Numbered from the stretch's first letter, positions 33,243 through 42,072 are shown. The stretch is 64,000 bases of DNA from Providencia sp. R33 (GCF_019343475.1 NZ_CP072453.1:310001-374000); one strand, 5' to 3'. Notes: generated by a model not told the origin, from the letters alone. Numbers and translations: made by a program.

Positions 33243-34517
33243 TTATACGGATAAACGTTGTAGTAACCCTGTAAAGATTGAAAAACCAGTGAATAGCTGT
33301 TCTTCATCGATATCAAATTTGGCTTGATGGTGGCCCGCTTTGATGTCAGAGCCAATCACAAAATAAGCGGCCTTTCCGCCATGGGCTTGTACACGTTTAA
33401 TCAACAGCGTGGCATCATCACTGCCATTAAAATTCATAGTTCGCTGAACTTTTTGTACCGCAGGGATCGTTTGTGCAACATCAATGATATAGTCAGTCAT
33501 TTCATCATCAGAAATAAAATCGACAGCTTCACCCATCACTTCAGTTTCGAGTTCAACATCAAAACTGAGTGCTACACCGCGTGCACGTCTTAAAGCTTCT
33601 TCGGTCATGTAATTATTAATTTTTTCGTTTTCGCCACGCACTTCAATTTGCATCTGTGCGTATGAAGGGATCACGTTACGGCCTTCACCTGCATTTAAGA
33701 CCCCGACGTTGGCTCGTGTCATTCCCTCACCGTGGGTTGGCAAGCTTAAGATCTGGATAGTGGCATTACAGGCAGCCAGTAAGGCATTTTTCCCTGCATG
33801 GGGCTCCATTCCTGCGTGAGCGGCTTTACCTTTAAAACGGAGATCCATTTTTAAGGTGGAAAGGTAACGTTCAGGTGCAGCAACGACCACTCCACTCGGG
33901 ATATCACAGCCAAGGTGGCCACAGGCAAAGTAATCAACATCATCTAAAATGCCACTTTCAGCAATAGGCTTTGCTCCCCGTACACCTTCTTCTGCGGGTT
34001 GGAAAATGAGTTTAATAACCCCCTTAAGTGGACGGTCTTTATTCTCGATTAGCCATTTTGCCACACCGAGGCCGATAGCCATGTGTCCATCATGGCCGCA
34101 AGCATGCATATAGCCTTGATTCGTTGAGCTAAACCCTTCTTGATTTGGGATGTGCTCTGCCGTATCGGTTTCTTGTACATTGACGCAATCAATATCAAAA
34201 CGAAATGCGACAGTGGGCCCTGGTCGTCCTGTATCAAAGATTGCCGCACATCCAGTGTAGTCACCGATCCTTTCGAGTAGCGCATCATCGACTCCGCGTT
34301 CCTTGGCTGCGCGCTTGGCTTTTTCAACAATGGATGGATTTCGACCACGAATGAAATCAGGGTTGATAATCTGCTCCCCTGTTAATACATGGTGCCCCAT
34401 TTCTTCAAGTGTTTTAATTAAGATCGCCGTGGTATAAAACTCTCCCCAACCCGTTTCTGGGTAACAGTGGAACTGACGCCGCCACGCAACTAATGATGCA
34501 TTATCTATTGTAGTCAT
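33243..34517 (-). CDS. M20 amidohydrolase, AbgA-like
   Basis: Zn/Mn amidohydrolase similar to AbgA, one subunit of E. coli p-aminobenzoyl-glutamate hydrolase. Family blocks: WRRQFHCYPETGWGEF, FRFDIDCVNVQE, MHACGHDGHMAIGLG (metal Cys/His/Asp), FQPAEEGVRGAKP (catalytic Glu pair), and distal GSDDATLL and AGHHQAKFD (metal His). 424 aa, AbgA 436. An AbgB partner is not adjacent; an AbgB-like protein lies at 49856-51181 on the same strand. It follows the DcuC-family gene by 26 bases and precedes ansB. Likely substrate is an N-acyl amino acid or a small peptide; pABA-glutamate is only one possibility. Confidence 0.86.
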   Translation of the reverse strand: MTTIDNASLVAWRRQFHCYPETGWGEFYTTAILIKTLEEMGHHVLTGEQIINPDFIRGRNPSIVEKAKRAAKERGVDDALLERIGDYTGCAAIFDTGRPGPTVAFRFDIDCVNVQETDTAEHIPNQEGFSSTNQGYMHACGHDGHMAIGLGVAKWLIENKDRPLKGVIKLIFQPAEEGVRGAKPIAESGILDDVDYFACGHLGCDIPSGVVVAAPERYLSTLKMDLRFKGKAAHAGMEPHAGKNALLAACNATIQILSLPTHGEGMTRANVGVLNAGEGRNVIPSYAQMQIEVRGENEKINNYMTEEALRRARGVALSFDVELETEVMGEAVDFISDDEMTDYIIDVAQTIPAVQKVQRTMNFNGSDDATLLIKRVQAHGGKAAYFVIGSDIKAGHHQAKFDIDEEQLFTGFSIFTGLLQRLSV

Positions 34518-34543
34518 TTTGATTTTCCTTTTAATAACCCATT

Positions 34544-35908
34544 CTACGCATACAGAAAATATGCATAAATTAACGTTGCTATCGTGCCTACCGCTAAAGG
34601 TACAGAGGTTCTTTTCACTACTTCAACAGGACTCACTTTGATAACCGATGCGACAATAATGACGACAGCAGAAACTGGAGAAATTGCTCGAACTAGGTTA
34701 GAGGTAAATTGCATTGGTAGAGCAACCATAATTGGGTCAACATTAGCCTGATTAGCAATAGATGGGATCAATTCAATGAAAGAATAGAACACTGCGTTAC
34801 CACTACCGCTAATGAAGGTGATCAATGCCGTTAAGCCAGAGAAAATAAACATTAACCCAGCCCCTGCGTTATTGACGTCCTTCACAACACCGGAAATCAT
34901 GTCGATGATGCCAATGGCATTCAGACCCGCAACCAGAGTACCCGCAGCAACAATCAGGACAACGACTTGAGAAAACCCTTCGCCCATGCCTTTAAAAAAT
35001 AGTCCTGCTTGAACCATTTGTTCTTTTGGATTGCCTTTACGAATAAGTTCGGTGACAAATGCGAGAACAAATGAGAATAACGTGATTTCAACAAGTCCCA
35101 CTTTGATTTCTCGAAAGCATAACCCTAAAACGATAATCAAAATAAGCGGAACAAGTGGAAATAAGGCGTAATAGGCAGGAGGCAGTTCTTTGCTCCCTTC
35201 GAGTTTACTTTCATCAACTTCAGTAAATGCCGATGCGCCTTGGCGCTTATCTATATATTTTTGCCAAAAATAATGGGCAAAACCCATTAATAATAAAACA
35301 GGGAGAGAGATAACGGCATGGTGTAAAGTGACGTAGTCGACAACATGCTCAAAACCGAGTAAGCGAGCTGCAACAACATTATCTCCCCCTAATGGCGTTG
35401 GCATAATTGTTGCTGTGGTCGCAATAATACCAGCGGCTGTCATTGAGGACATTTTGGCAGCCCTTAATATAGGGTACAAGGTTGCCATTAAAATAACGGC
35501 TAATGAAGCAGCGCTGGGGATCACTAACGACAGTAAGTTTCCTAGCCAAAAAACGATTGGAACTAAGATATAAGGAGATCGAATTTTTGAAATAGGTTTT
35601 GCAACTAAATGAACAGCGGCATCGTTTGCACCAATGCGTGACATATAAGAAGAAAAACCGAATAGAACCATGATTATGATCCCTGCGCCACCAAACTGTT
35701 TGATAAACCCTAGCTGTATCTGTTTTAGTGGATCAAGCCAAATATTCCCTGTACTTTGTTTTATATCTAAAATAGGCATTCCTAACATCGCTGCGCTGAG
35801 CATCAGCGCAATACCTGCGGTGAATAATACAATTTTTGCTTCGAAGTTCTTCGCAATTGCATAACCCGCTAGTATCAACACTATTACACTGATAATTATA
35901 ACAGTCAT
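34544..35908 (-). CDS. DcuC-family anaerobic C4-dicarboxylate carrier
   Basis: Twelve-helix inner-membrane carrier of the DcuC family (C4-dicarboxylate exchange or efflux). Matching stretches: GFSSYMSRIGANDAAVHL, SPYILVPIVFWLGNLLSLVIPSAASLAVILMATL, LLIVAAGTLVAGLNAIG-like helix, SGSGNAVFYSFIELIP and NLVRAISPVSAVV with EVVKRTSVPLAVG near the end. 454 aa (E. coli DcuC 461). First gene of a dcuC-abgA-ansB set; an 18-base palindrome lies 34-51 bases before its start codon. Transport of aspartate or a dicarboxylate from the adjacent hydrolases is an inference. Confidence 0.85.
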   Translation of the reverse strand: MTVIIISVIVLILAGYAIAKNFEAKIVLFTAGIALMLSAAMLGMPILDIKQSTGNIWLDPLKQIQLGFIKQFGGAGIIIMVLFGFSSYMSRIGANDAAVHLVAKPISKIRSPYILVPIVFWLGNLLSLVIPSAASLAVILMATLYPILRAAKMSSMTAAGIIATTATIMPTPLGGDNVVAARLLGFEHVVDYVTLHHAVISLPVLLLMGFAHYFWQKYIDKRQGASAFTEVDESKLEGSKELPPAYYALFPLVPLILIIVLGLCFREIKVGLVEITLFSFVLAFVTELIRKGNPKEQMVQAGLFFKGMGEGFSQVVVLIVAAGTLVAGLNAIGIIDMISGVVKDVNNAGAGLMFIFSGLTALITFISGSGNAVFYSFIELIPSIANQANVDPIMVALPMQFTSNLVRAISPVSAVVIIVASVIKVSPVEVVKRTSVPLAVGTIATLIYAYFLYA

Positions 35909-35941
35909 AGCTGCCTCTCATTATTATTTCTTTATTGGAAG

Positions 35942-35959
35942 TATCTTCACGAGAAGATA
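35942..35959. promoter_or_regulatory. Palindromic operator candidate 1 (MarR-type)
   Basis: TATCTTCACGAGAAGATA: arms TATCTT and AAGATA, with one more pair inside. Just upstream of the DcuC-family gene; the arms recur at 36081-36098. Confidence 0.5.
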
Positions 35960-36080
35960 TATCAATATTAATAACCGGTGTTTTAATATCAATCACAAAA
36001 CGTACAATTATTGACATTTGTCATAAATACTTACTATTTTGTCTTCTTTTATTTCTATCGTATTGTATCTTCATGGTGAG

Positions 36081-36098
36081 TATCTTAATGTGAAGGTA
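36081..36098. promoter_or_regulatory. Palindromic operator candidate 2 (MarR-type)
   Basis: TATCTTAATGTGAAGGTA: same TATCTT-N6-AAGATA layout with one mismatch. A further TATCTT half-site lies at 36066-36071. 31 bases before the EamA-family start codon. Confidence 0.5.
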
Positions 36099-36128
36099 TA
36101 TTTTTATTGAAATGGTGGTAAAAATTCA

Positions 36129-37061
36129 ATGACGATGAAAAAAGTATCTTTAGTTGGGAGCTTGTTGGCGCTTTGTGCGGCTTTTCTATGGGGAACGGCG
36201 GGGACAGCGCAAAGTTTTGTGCAAGGAGCAACAGCACCTTACTGGATTGGTGCATTTAGGTTGCTTGTTGCGTGTTTATTCTTTCATTTGTTATTTTTTT
36301 ATCGAATGACAAACCGCCAAGCGCTAAAAGTGAATGAGCAACAACAAACAGATAATTCTGCCAAGAGGTCAATGGCATATTGGCGATATATCATTATCGC
36401 AGGTATCTGTATGGGGTTATATAACTTAACTTTTTTTGCAGGTATTAAGGCGACTGGGATCGCAATTGGAACGGCTACAACGATTGGTAGTGCGCCTATC
36501 TGGGCGGGCTTAATGCAGGCGTTCCTTTTAAAGAAATCGCCGTCTTTGCTTTGGTGGCTCGGCACTGTTTGTGCAACGGCAGGGGGGACATGGATGGTTC
36601 TTTCTCAAAGTAGTAGTTGGCAAATTAATACGGGTGGTTTACTTATTTGTTTGAGTGCGGGTTTTTGCTATGCACTTTATACGTTGATGAGTAAAAAACT
36701 GGTCAGTATTGATTCTCCATTAACCATTACTAAGCATACATTTAGTATTGCTATATTTATTGCTGTTCCAATAGCTTGGGTACTAGCTGGAACACCAACC
36801 GTCAGTTGGATAAGCATTGCAGTTATATTTTATCTTGGATTATTAACGACTGGAGTGGCTTACCTTTTATATACTCAAGCTTTGAAACATATTAGTGCAC
36901 CTACAGGTGTGGCATTGGGCTTAATTGAACCGATTGTGGCGTTTTTCCTTGCGATCGTTGTTGCTCATGAAAACGTTAATATGTTAGCTGTCATAGGATT
37001 ATGTTTGATTTTGGCGGGTTTATGGTTAGTTTTAAAGTCTGAAGGCCAGCAAACAGCTTAA
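36129..37061 (+). CDS. EamA/DMT-family permease
   Basis: Ten-helix drug/metabolite transporter with two EamA repeats (about residues 10-145 and 165-305). Motifs: AAFLWGTAGTAQSFV at the start of helix 1, GLYNLTFFAGIKATGIAIGTATTIGSAPIW, YALYTLMSKKLV and GVALGLIEPIVAFFLAIV. Likely an exporter of amino acids or other small metabolites. Divergent from the DcuC-family operon across a 220-base region with two MarR-type palindromes, and convergent with a MarR-family regulator 77 bases away, which suggests regulator-target pairing. The ATG at 36135 is an alternative start. Confidence 0.85.
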   Translation: MTMKKVSLVGSLLALCAAFLWGTAGTAQSFVQGATAPYWIGAFRLLVACLFFHLLFFYRMTNRQALKVNEQQQTDNSAKRSMAYWRYIIIAGICMGLYNLTFFAGIKATGIAIGTATTIGSAPIWAGLMQAFLLKKSPSLLWWLGTVCATAGGTWMVLSQSSSWQINTGGLLICLSAGFCYALYTLMSKKLVSIDSPLTITKHTFSIAIFIAVPIAWVLAGTPTVSWISIAVIFYLGLLTTGVAYLLYTQALKHISAPTGVALGLIEPIVAFFLAIVVAHENVNMLAVIGLCLILAGLWLVLKSEGQQTA

Positions 37062-37087
37062 CTTAAGTGATTAAGTCAAAATGAAGA

Positions 37088-37140
37088 CAGCTCAATGTGA
37101 GCTGCACCCTGAGGTTTACTCCAACTTTGGGGTGTTTTTT
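37088..37140 (+). terminator. Terminator between EamA permease and MarR gene
   Basis: Hairpin CAGCTCA / TGAGCTG (37088-37104), then a second stem (CACCC 37105-37109 with GGGTG 37130-37134) and T6. The Ts overlap the end of the MarR gene. Confidence 0.65.
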
Positions 37141-37675
37141 ATTTAGCCCCATTTTTTTCGTTGAGTTCAGATTTTTGTGATTGTATAAGTTTCTTCAGTA
37201 GCATGGCGAGTTGATCTTTATTTTCGGTATCTAATCCTTGAACTAAGGATTTTTCAATCGCTACATGGGTTTCCACTGCTTCAAGGGTTAACTTCCGCCC
37301 TTCAGGGGTTATTTTTACAATGACTCCACGTCTATCCGCAGGATCTGGAATTCTAACAATAAATTTCTTTTCTTCTAATCGGTTAATTCGGTTCGATAAC
37401 CCGCCAGAGGAAATAAGGATTTTCTTTTGCAGTTCTTTGGGCGAAAGCTGACGATCAGGATTTCTAGCAAGTGCTGCGAGTACTTCAAACTCACCTACAT
37501 TAAGATTGTAGCGGGCCAAATTGGCATCAATAAATTGAGAGATATAATGACTCATACGTACGATACGGGCGATAATTGGTAAACCACTTAAATCCAATGT
37601 AGGGACGGTTTCCAGCCATTCTTGTATTAATGTATCAACAAAGTCTTTATCTGACATTTTTTTGATTTCTTTCAT
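37139..37675 (-). CDS. MarR-family transcriptional regulator
   Basis: Winged-helix dimeric regulator. The core (about residues 40-130) has LNVGEFEVLAALARNP, QLSPKELQKKILISSGGLSNRINRLEEKKFIVR (recognition helix) and the wing PDPADRRGVIVKITPEG with the conserved Asp-Arg-Arg. 178 aa, with helical dimer ends; a second ATG at 37657 is possible. Likely controls the convergent EamA permease and perhaps the DcuC-family operon through the TATCTT-N6-AAGATA palindromes. It is the last gene before the distal att-like repeat of the island. Ligand unknown. Confidence 0.85.
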   Translation of the reverse strand: MKEIKKMSDKDFVDTLIQEWLETVPTLDLSGLPIIARIVRMSHYISQFIDANLARYNLNVGEFEVLAALARNPDRQLSPKELQKKILISSGGLSNRINRLEEKKFIVRIPDPADRRGVIVKITPEGRKLTLEAVETHVAIEKSLVQGLDTENKDQLAMLLKKLIQSQKSELNEKNGAK

Positions 37676-38256
37676 GACTAAAATCCAGTTTTGAGCTTGT
37701 TTTGTATTAAGTCTGAATAAACCTAATTCTTTATATTATCGATGTAAGTTTATCATGAAAAAGAACCTTTTCACACACTTACCCCATTCAAGATATAGAC
37801 CTAATAAGAGGTAAGTAGATACACCATTTTTACATTTGACTTAATATTTGATTGTATTTTCTTTTTGTAATCTAGCATTGGTAACTCAGTGTTGTCATGT
37901 TTGAATCGATGATACATACCTGTAATTGGCTTTTTATTACATTAGGCATTATCGCGCAGGTTAGTCGAATAATCATTACAGTGATTTTTGGTTTTAAATT
38001 TATTAAATATTATATTATTACTTCTATTAGCTCAGCTATTTTTCGCTGAAACAGCCTTAATCTACTACTTTGGTGAAGTATTCCAAATAGTTATACGAAA
38101 ACAAATTTTACAGCATCGGCCTAGTGTACCACTGTCTATAAGAACACTTGCTCAAAGGTAGATTATTAAGCTGTCTGTAAAAGATAAATGCGTGATTGAT
38201 CGCGCTACCTATAGGGATATTAAATTGAAAACCTTAATTATTTTGTAGAAAAATAA
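37676..38256. other. Gene-free end of the island
   Basis: About 580 AT-rich bases with no frame of coding quality and many stops. A short fragment near 38160-38246 (ends VIDRATYRDIKLK then stop) could be decayed coding sequence but is too short to assign. No integrase was recognised. Confidence 0.55.
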
Positions 38257-38278
38257 TTGTTGGTATATTTGTTGGTAT
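38257..38278 (+). repeat. Tandem TTGTTGGTAT repeats beside att copy
   Basis: Two copies of TTGTTGGTAT (38257-38266, 38269-38278), 12 bases apart, about 55 bases before the displaced tRNA end. Position and period resemble arm-type integrase sites of tRNA-targeting islands. Confidence 0.45.
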
Positions 38279-38330
38279 AAAATTTATCGAACACGATATT
38301 TTCATTATAAAACAATGTTAATTGACTCGT

Positions 38331-38399
38331 GTTCGAATCCTGTAGGGACCATTTCGAAGTCAATGGACATCAACCGATGTCTTTTTTTATGCCTGAAAT
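38331..38399 (+). other. Displaced tRNA-Arg 3' end (att-like, distal copy)
   Basis: 69 bases identical to 12448-12519 except a 3-base deletion in the acceptor stem; includes the T-arm, CCA and the tRNA terminator. Too short for a tRNA. Marks the distal junction of the inferred island. Confidence 0.75.
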
Positions 38400-38854
38400 A
38401 AAAAATGCTCATCACTCAAGGTAACTCCCCCTGCCACTGGACAATTTACACATTCAACTGATTTGCTATTTGGCCATTGGTTAAGCTAACAAGGTAGTAA
38501 TTGCTAGTGGAGATAGTCAATGTTCTAAATCGATACGTGATATACCGCAAGATATTAAGTTAATATAAATTCAATTTGACCCATTTAGTTTAAGAAATAG
38601 GGATATTAATGCTATAGTTCATTCTGTTCTTAACCTAAATTTTAGAGTGGGGAAGAGCGATACTCATGAATAAACAGTGAGAAAAAATATTATTTTTGGC
38701 GATAGAAATAATATTACTGATTATTTAGAACAATTACGCTGTATCGGTGTTTTATATCACTCAAATATATGTGTTAGCTGTGGCAGGTTGTGCCAGACTA
38801 ATAACTTGCAATGAGTTGGCACTCATTTTTTTATTCTATTTAAAGAGTATTACC
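38400..38854. other. Spacer before the Sel1-like gene
   Basis: 455 AT-rich bases; frames continue upstream of the Sel1-like ATG but lack a ribosome site and conserved sequence. No clear regulatory element seen. Confidence 0.5.
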
Positions 38855-39337
38855 ATGAAAAAACTGTTTTTCTTTGTTACTCTTGGTGTTATGGCCAGCA
38901 CTTCATTTGCTTATGGTAAAACACTACAACAAAAAGTATCAGATTGTAGGGAAAATCAGGACTCGAATTGTTATTCGGCTGGTCATGATTATGAATATGG
39001 AACTGGCGTTAGACAAGACTATAAAAAAGCGAAAGAGCTGTATGAAATTGGTTGTAATAATAGTGAACTCAAGTCATGTAGCCAGTTAGCCAATTTATAT
39101 CTTAACGGAAAAGGGGTTCCTAAGAATAGAAATCAGGCCATCGATATTCATATGGATGCATGCCTTCGTTCCACACCGACTAGAGACGGTTTTGATCCAG
39201 GTGTAAGTAGTTGTAATGATCTTGGTGAAATATACCGAGAGGCAAAATTATTAGGTTTAGCCAAGGAATATTTTGGGCAAGCTTGTGATAAAAAAAGTAA
39301 ACAGGGTTGTGAGGAATATAGCAAGATGAACAATTAA
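38855..39337 (+). CDS. Secreted cysteine-rich Sel1-repeat protein, HcpB-like
   Basis: Small exported protein with a signal peptide (KKLFFFVTLGVMASTSFAYG, cleavage near residue 20) and about four helical repeats, each bearing a Cys pair 9-16 residues apart (SDCRENQDSNC, GCNNSELKSC, ACLRSTPTRDGFDPGVSSC, ACDKKSKQGC). This is the disulfide-braced Sel1/TPR arrangement of Helicobacter Hcp proteins and several enterobacterial homologues. The repeat core DYEYGTGVRQDYKKAKELYE is typical. 160 aa from the ATG of MKKLFF; a longer frame from 38747 is unlikely. Role unknown; such proteins can be periplasmic or secreted factors. Lies just outside the island repeat. Confidence 0.75.
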   Translation: MKKLFFFVTLGVMASTSFAYGKTLQQKVSDCRENQDSNCYSAGHDYEYGTGVRQDYKKAKELYEIGCNNSELKSCSQLANLYLNGKGVPKNRNQAIDIHMDACLRSTPTRDGFDPGVSSCNDLGEIYREAKLLGLAKEYFGQACDKKSKQGCEEYSKMNN

Positions 39338-40495
39338 ACTAAGCTATTACCACTATTAACCTATTAATGGGGAATGAGGTTTACTCTGAAACGCCAATTT
39401 TCCCCAACATAAAAATACAAAATGTATATCCTCTCTCTTGATTGCTTGAAAACGAATTTCCCGCCATTTGCTAGTCTCAACATGCCTAAGACCCCTTTCC
39501 TGACGAGATAGACGTTGTCATTTGCTTGACGTTCTATAATCCTACAATTTAAAACCAAAAAGTAACGTGTTGCTAGAAAGTCTCCCACAGTATTGTCGTT
39601 AACAGACATTTAAATAGAGCTAAAAAATAATGTGGGATTGAGAATTATCTTATCGATGATGCACGAATTCAATAAAACAAATGTGATTTCCAATCAAGCT
39701 TTAAGTAAAGGTAAATAAATTAATGCTGCTAAATGAAAAAAAACATATTAACTAAAGTATGTGACTTTTAAATGATTTTATAAAAAATAAATAACAAGTG
39801 TTAAATGTAATTAATTGGTTAATTTTAAGTGAGTATTGATGATAGGGTTTTAGCATTAAGTTGCTCAGACTTGTCTGATAAAAAACCATATAATATTAAA
39901 TTGATATAAAAATAATGGTAAATCTTACTTAAGTGTCATGTGTAAGGATGTCTTCATTATTAATTCAAAGCAAATTGGACTTTATAAATTAATAGATTAT
40001 TAAACCTGATCTTGCTCCATATATAGATTTTTACTCTGCAGTTATAGGTAAATCACTTGACTTTTTTCTACTATTGATAGGTGTAACCTATATCAAACGA
40101 CTTTTTCATGTGTAAAAAACAATTAGAAAATGAAACCAAATATTACGTATATTATGAGTACTTTCACTACAGAGTGAGATTGAAAAATAGATTTAAATGT
40201 TCGTCTCTTTATAGGAAAAATTAAAATTACTGATTTTTATTGTCAGGCTGAAGTTCTAATTTTTTAAACTGAAGTATTAATGTTTTTTAAATTGACTTTT
40301 ATTTAATAGGATTGAAAAACAAAATAAGTACTAGCATCGGTTTTAAATGTGAAACAAAGGATAAGTCTATTATCGGAAAAGTTAGCCCATGAATTTTCTT
40401 CATTGAGGTTCGGTCGGTTATTATTTTTAGATAGTAACTCTTTTTATTAAATATGTCGTGAAAATGTCAATTAGTCATATTAAAAGGTATATTCC
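39338..40495. other. Long AT-rich leader region of fim operon
   Basis: About 1.16 kb without a convincing gene; an 81-codon minus-strand frame (39364-39609) lacks a ribosome site. It presumably holds the fimA promoter. The 9-base inverted repeats of the E. coli fimS switch (TTGGGGCCA) were not seen. Confidence 0.5.
40248..40291 (+). repeat. Imperfect tandem repeat upstream of fimA
   Basis: Two adjacent 21- and 23-base units beginning CTGAAGT and ending TTTTTTAAA (40248-40268, 40269-40291). Possible regulator-binding sites, about 205 bases before fimA. Confidence 0.45.
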
Positions 40496-41047
40496 ATGAA
40501 ATTCAAAATCATTACTTTATCAATTGCTGCTGCATTATCTTTCTCTTCAATGATGGCATCTGCTGCTACGCCGACAACCGTTAATGGTGGCGCTGTTCAT
40601 TTTAAAGGAGAACTCGTCAATGCCGCTTGTGCTGTTGATGCAGGTTCAATAGACCAAACTGTACAGCTTGGTCAAGTGCGTACCGCAAAACTCGCAGCAA
40701 CAGGTGATGTGAGTAATGCAGTCGGCTTCAATATTCAATTAAACGATTGTGACGTCAAAGTCGCTACTTCAGCTAAAGTCGCATTTACTGGTGTTGCTGC
40801 GAGTGCAACTAACCCAACAGTTCTGTCTATTGCTTCTTCTGCTGCGGGCTCAGCAACTAACGTTGGTATTCAAATTTTAGACTCAAAAAGTATTCCACAA
40901 GAGCTTGATGGAACTCAGTTTAGTAGTCCAATTACGTTAAAAAATGGGACTAACATTCTGCCTTTCCAAGCACGTTACTTTGCACTTGATGCAACAACAG
41001 CAGGTACTGCAAACGCAGATGCAACATTTGCTGTTCAATACGAGTAA
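40496..41047 (+). CDS. fimA: Type 1 fimbria major subunit FimA
   Basis: Pilin forming the fimbrial rod by donor-strand exchange. Signal peptide about residues 1-23 (ends MMASA). Mature N-terminus TTVNGGAVHFKGELVNAACAVDAGS, then VQLGQVRTAKL and FNIQLNDCDV give the conserved disulfide; ATNVGIQILD and the end PFQARYFALDATTAGTANADATFAVQYE match E. coli FimA closely. AAAGG 8 bases before the ATG. First gene of fimACDFGH. A small hairpin after the stop may favour its transcript over the downstream genes. Confidence 0.95.
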   Translation: MKFKIITLSIAAALSFSSMMASAATPTTVNGGAVHFKGELVNAACAVDAGSIDQTVQLGQVRTAKLAATGDVSNAVGFNIQLNDCDVKVATSAKVAFTGVAASATNPTVLSIASSAAGSATNVGIQILDSKSIPQELDGTQFSSPITLKNGTNILPFQARYFALDATTAGTANADATFAVQYE

Positions 41048-41292
41048 CCATTAAGTTTTCCTAAGGACAGTGAATGAGTTCAGCCAAGGATGGCTGATAT
41101 CAATAATATTAAAGAGATAAAAATGTATTAATAAAGTGACCATTATTCAATAAGCATCATCTCTAAATATTATTCATTGCTAAAAGTATGCCAAAAGCGT
41201 CTACATGTTTTATCTGTCATCGTGTAATAAAAGCGTTAAGAAAATAATGATAATAATTCTTTAATTTCTATTTAAAAATAACAGAGATAAAA
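41048..41292 (+). other. fimA-fimC gap with hairpin and duplicated start region
   Basis: Contains hairpin CAGCCA / TGGCTG (41081-41096). The 13-mer AGAGATAAAAATG occurs at 41113-41125, where it is followed by TAT and a stop, and again at 41283-41295 as the fimC start. In E. coli fimI fills this gap; no fimI coding sequence remains. Confidence 0.6.
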
Positions 41293-41991
41293 ATGAAAAC
41301 AACTACGATTCGTCACGCAATAACAGCTTTATTGATATTACTGTTATCGGGAATATCAATACAAGCATATGCAGGTGTCGCACTTGGCGCGACTCGTGTT
41401 ATTTACCCTGCAGGTCAAAAACAAGTTCAACTTGCTGTCACTAATAATGATGATAACAGTGCATTTCTCATTCAATCATGGATAGAGAATGACAATGGTC
41501 AAAAATATAACCAATTTGCTATCACGCCTCCGTTATTTACGATGCAAGGAAAAAAAGAAAATACATTACGTATTATTGATGGAACTAATAATCAATTACC
41601 TAAAGATAGGGAAAGTCTTTTTTGGCTGAATGTTAAAGCGATACCCGCAATGGATAAATCTAAAGCGAACGATAATACACTTCAATTAGCCATCATTAGC
41701 CGTATTAAGCTTTATTATCGACCTGAGAATCTCTCTATCGCCCCCGATACCGTTGCAGATGCATTACGTTTTAAACAACAAGCAGGTGCGATCCTGATTA
41801 AGAACCCAACGCCTTACTACGCGACCGTAACAGGATTGAGCGTAGGTTCAGTCAAACTGAATAACACCCTTGTGCCACCATTTGGGGAAAGCACCGTCGC
41901 GATGCCCGCAAATGCAAATGGCCAAATTAAATATCAAACAATTAATGACTACGGTGCATTAACACCACAAATGATCGGGCGTGCTCAATAG
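41293..41991 (+). CDS. fimC: Type 1 fimbrial periplasmic chaperone FimC
   Basis: Two-domain immunoglobulin-like chaperone that caps pilin subunits in the periplasm and delivers them to the usher. Signal peptide about 1-27 (ends AYA). The mature start GVALGATRVIYPAGQKQVQLAVTNND (subunit-binding Arg), then TPPLFTMQGKKENTLRI (invariant Lys), DRESLFWLNVKAIP and LQLAIISRIKLYYRP match E. coli FimC almost throughout. 232 aa (E. coli 241). Confidence 0.97.
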   Translation: MKTTTIRHAITALLILLLSGISIQAYAGVALGATRVIYPAGQKQVQLAVTNNDDNSAFLIQSWIENDNGQKYNQFAITPPLFTMQGKKENTLRIIDGTNNQLPKDRESLFWLNVKAIPAMDKSKANDNTLQLAIISRIKLYYRPENLSIAPDTVADALRFKQQAGAILIKNPTPYYATVTGLSVGSVKLNNTLVPPFGESTVAMPANANGQIKYQTINDYGALTPQMIGRAQ

Positions 41992-42072
41992 GGTAGCCAT
42001 TTTAAATGGCAATAGATTGATTACGAAGAATAGCGGGTAATAAAACTGTTCAGGATAGGTGAAGGAGGGATC

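Noticed and set aside
38160..38246. Possible integrase C-terminal remnant (ends RATYRDIKLK)
   Set aside because: Too short and without the catalytic Arg/Tyr motifs; cannot be assigned.
38331..38399. Second tRNA gene
   Set aside because: Only the T-arm and 3' end are present, with a 3-base acceptor deletion; no D-arm or anticodon arm.
39364..39609. 81-codon minus-strand frame before the fim leader
   Set aside because: No ribosome site, no recognisable motifs, AT-rich intergenic composition.
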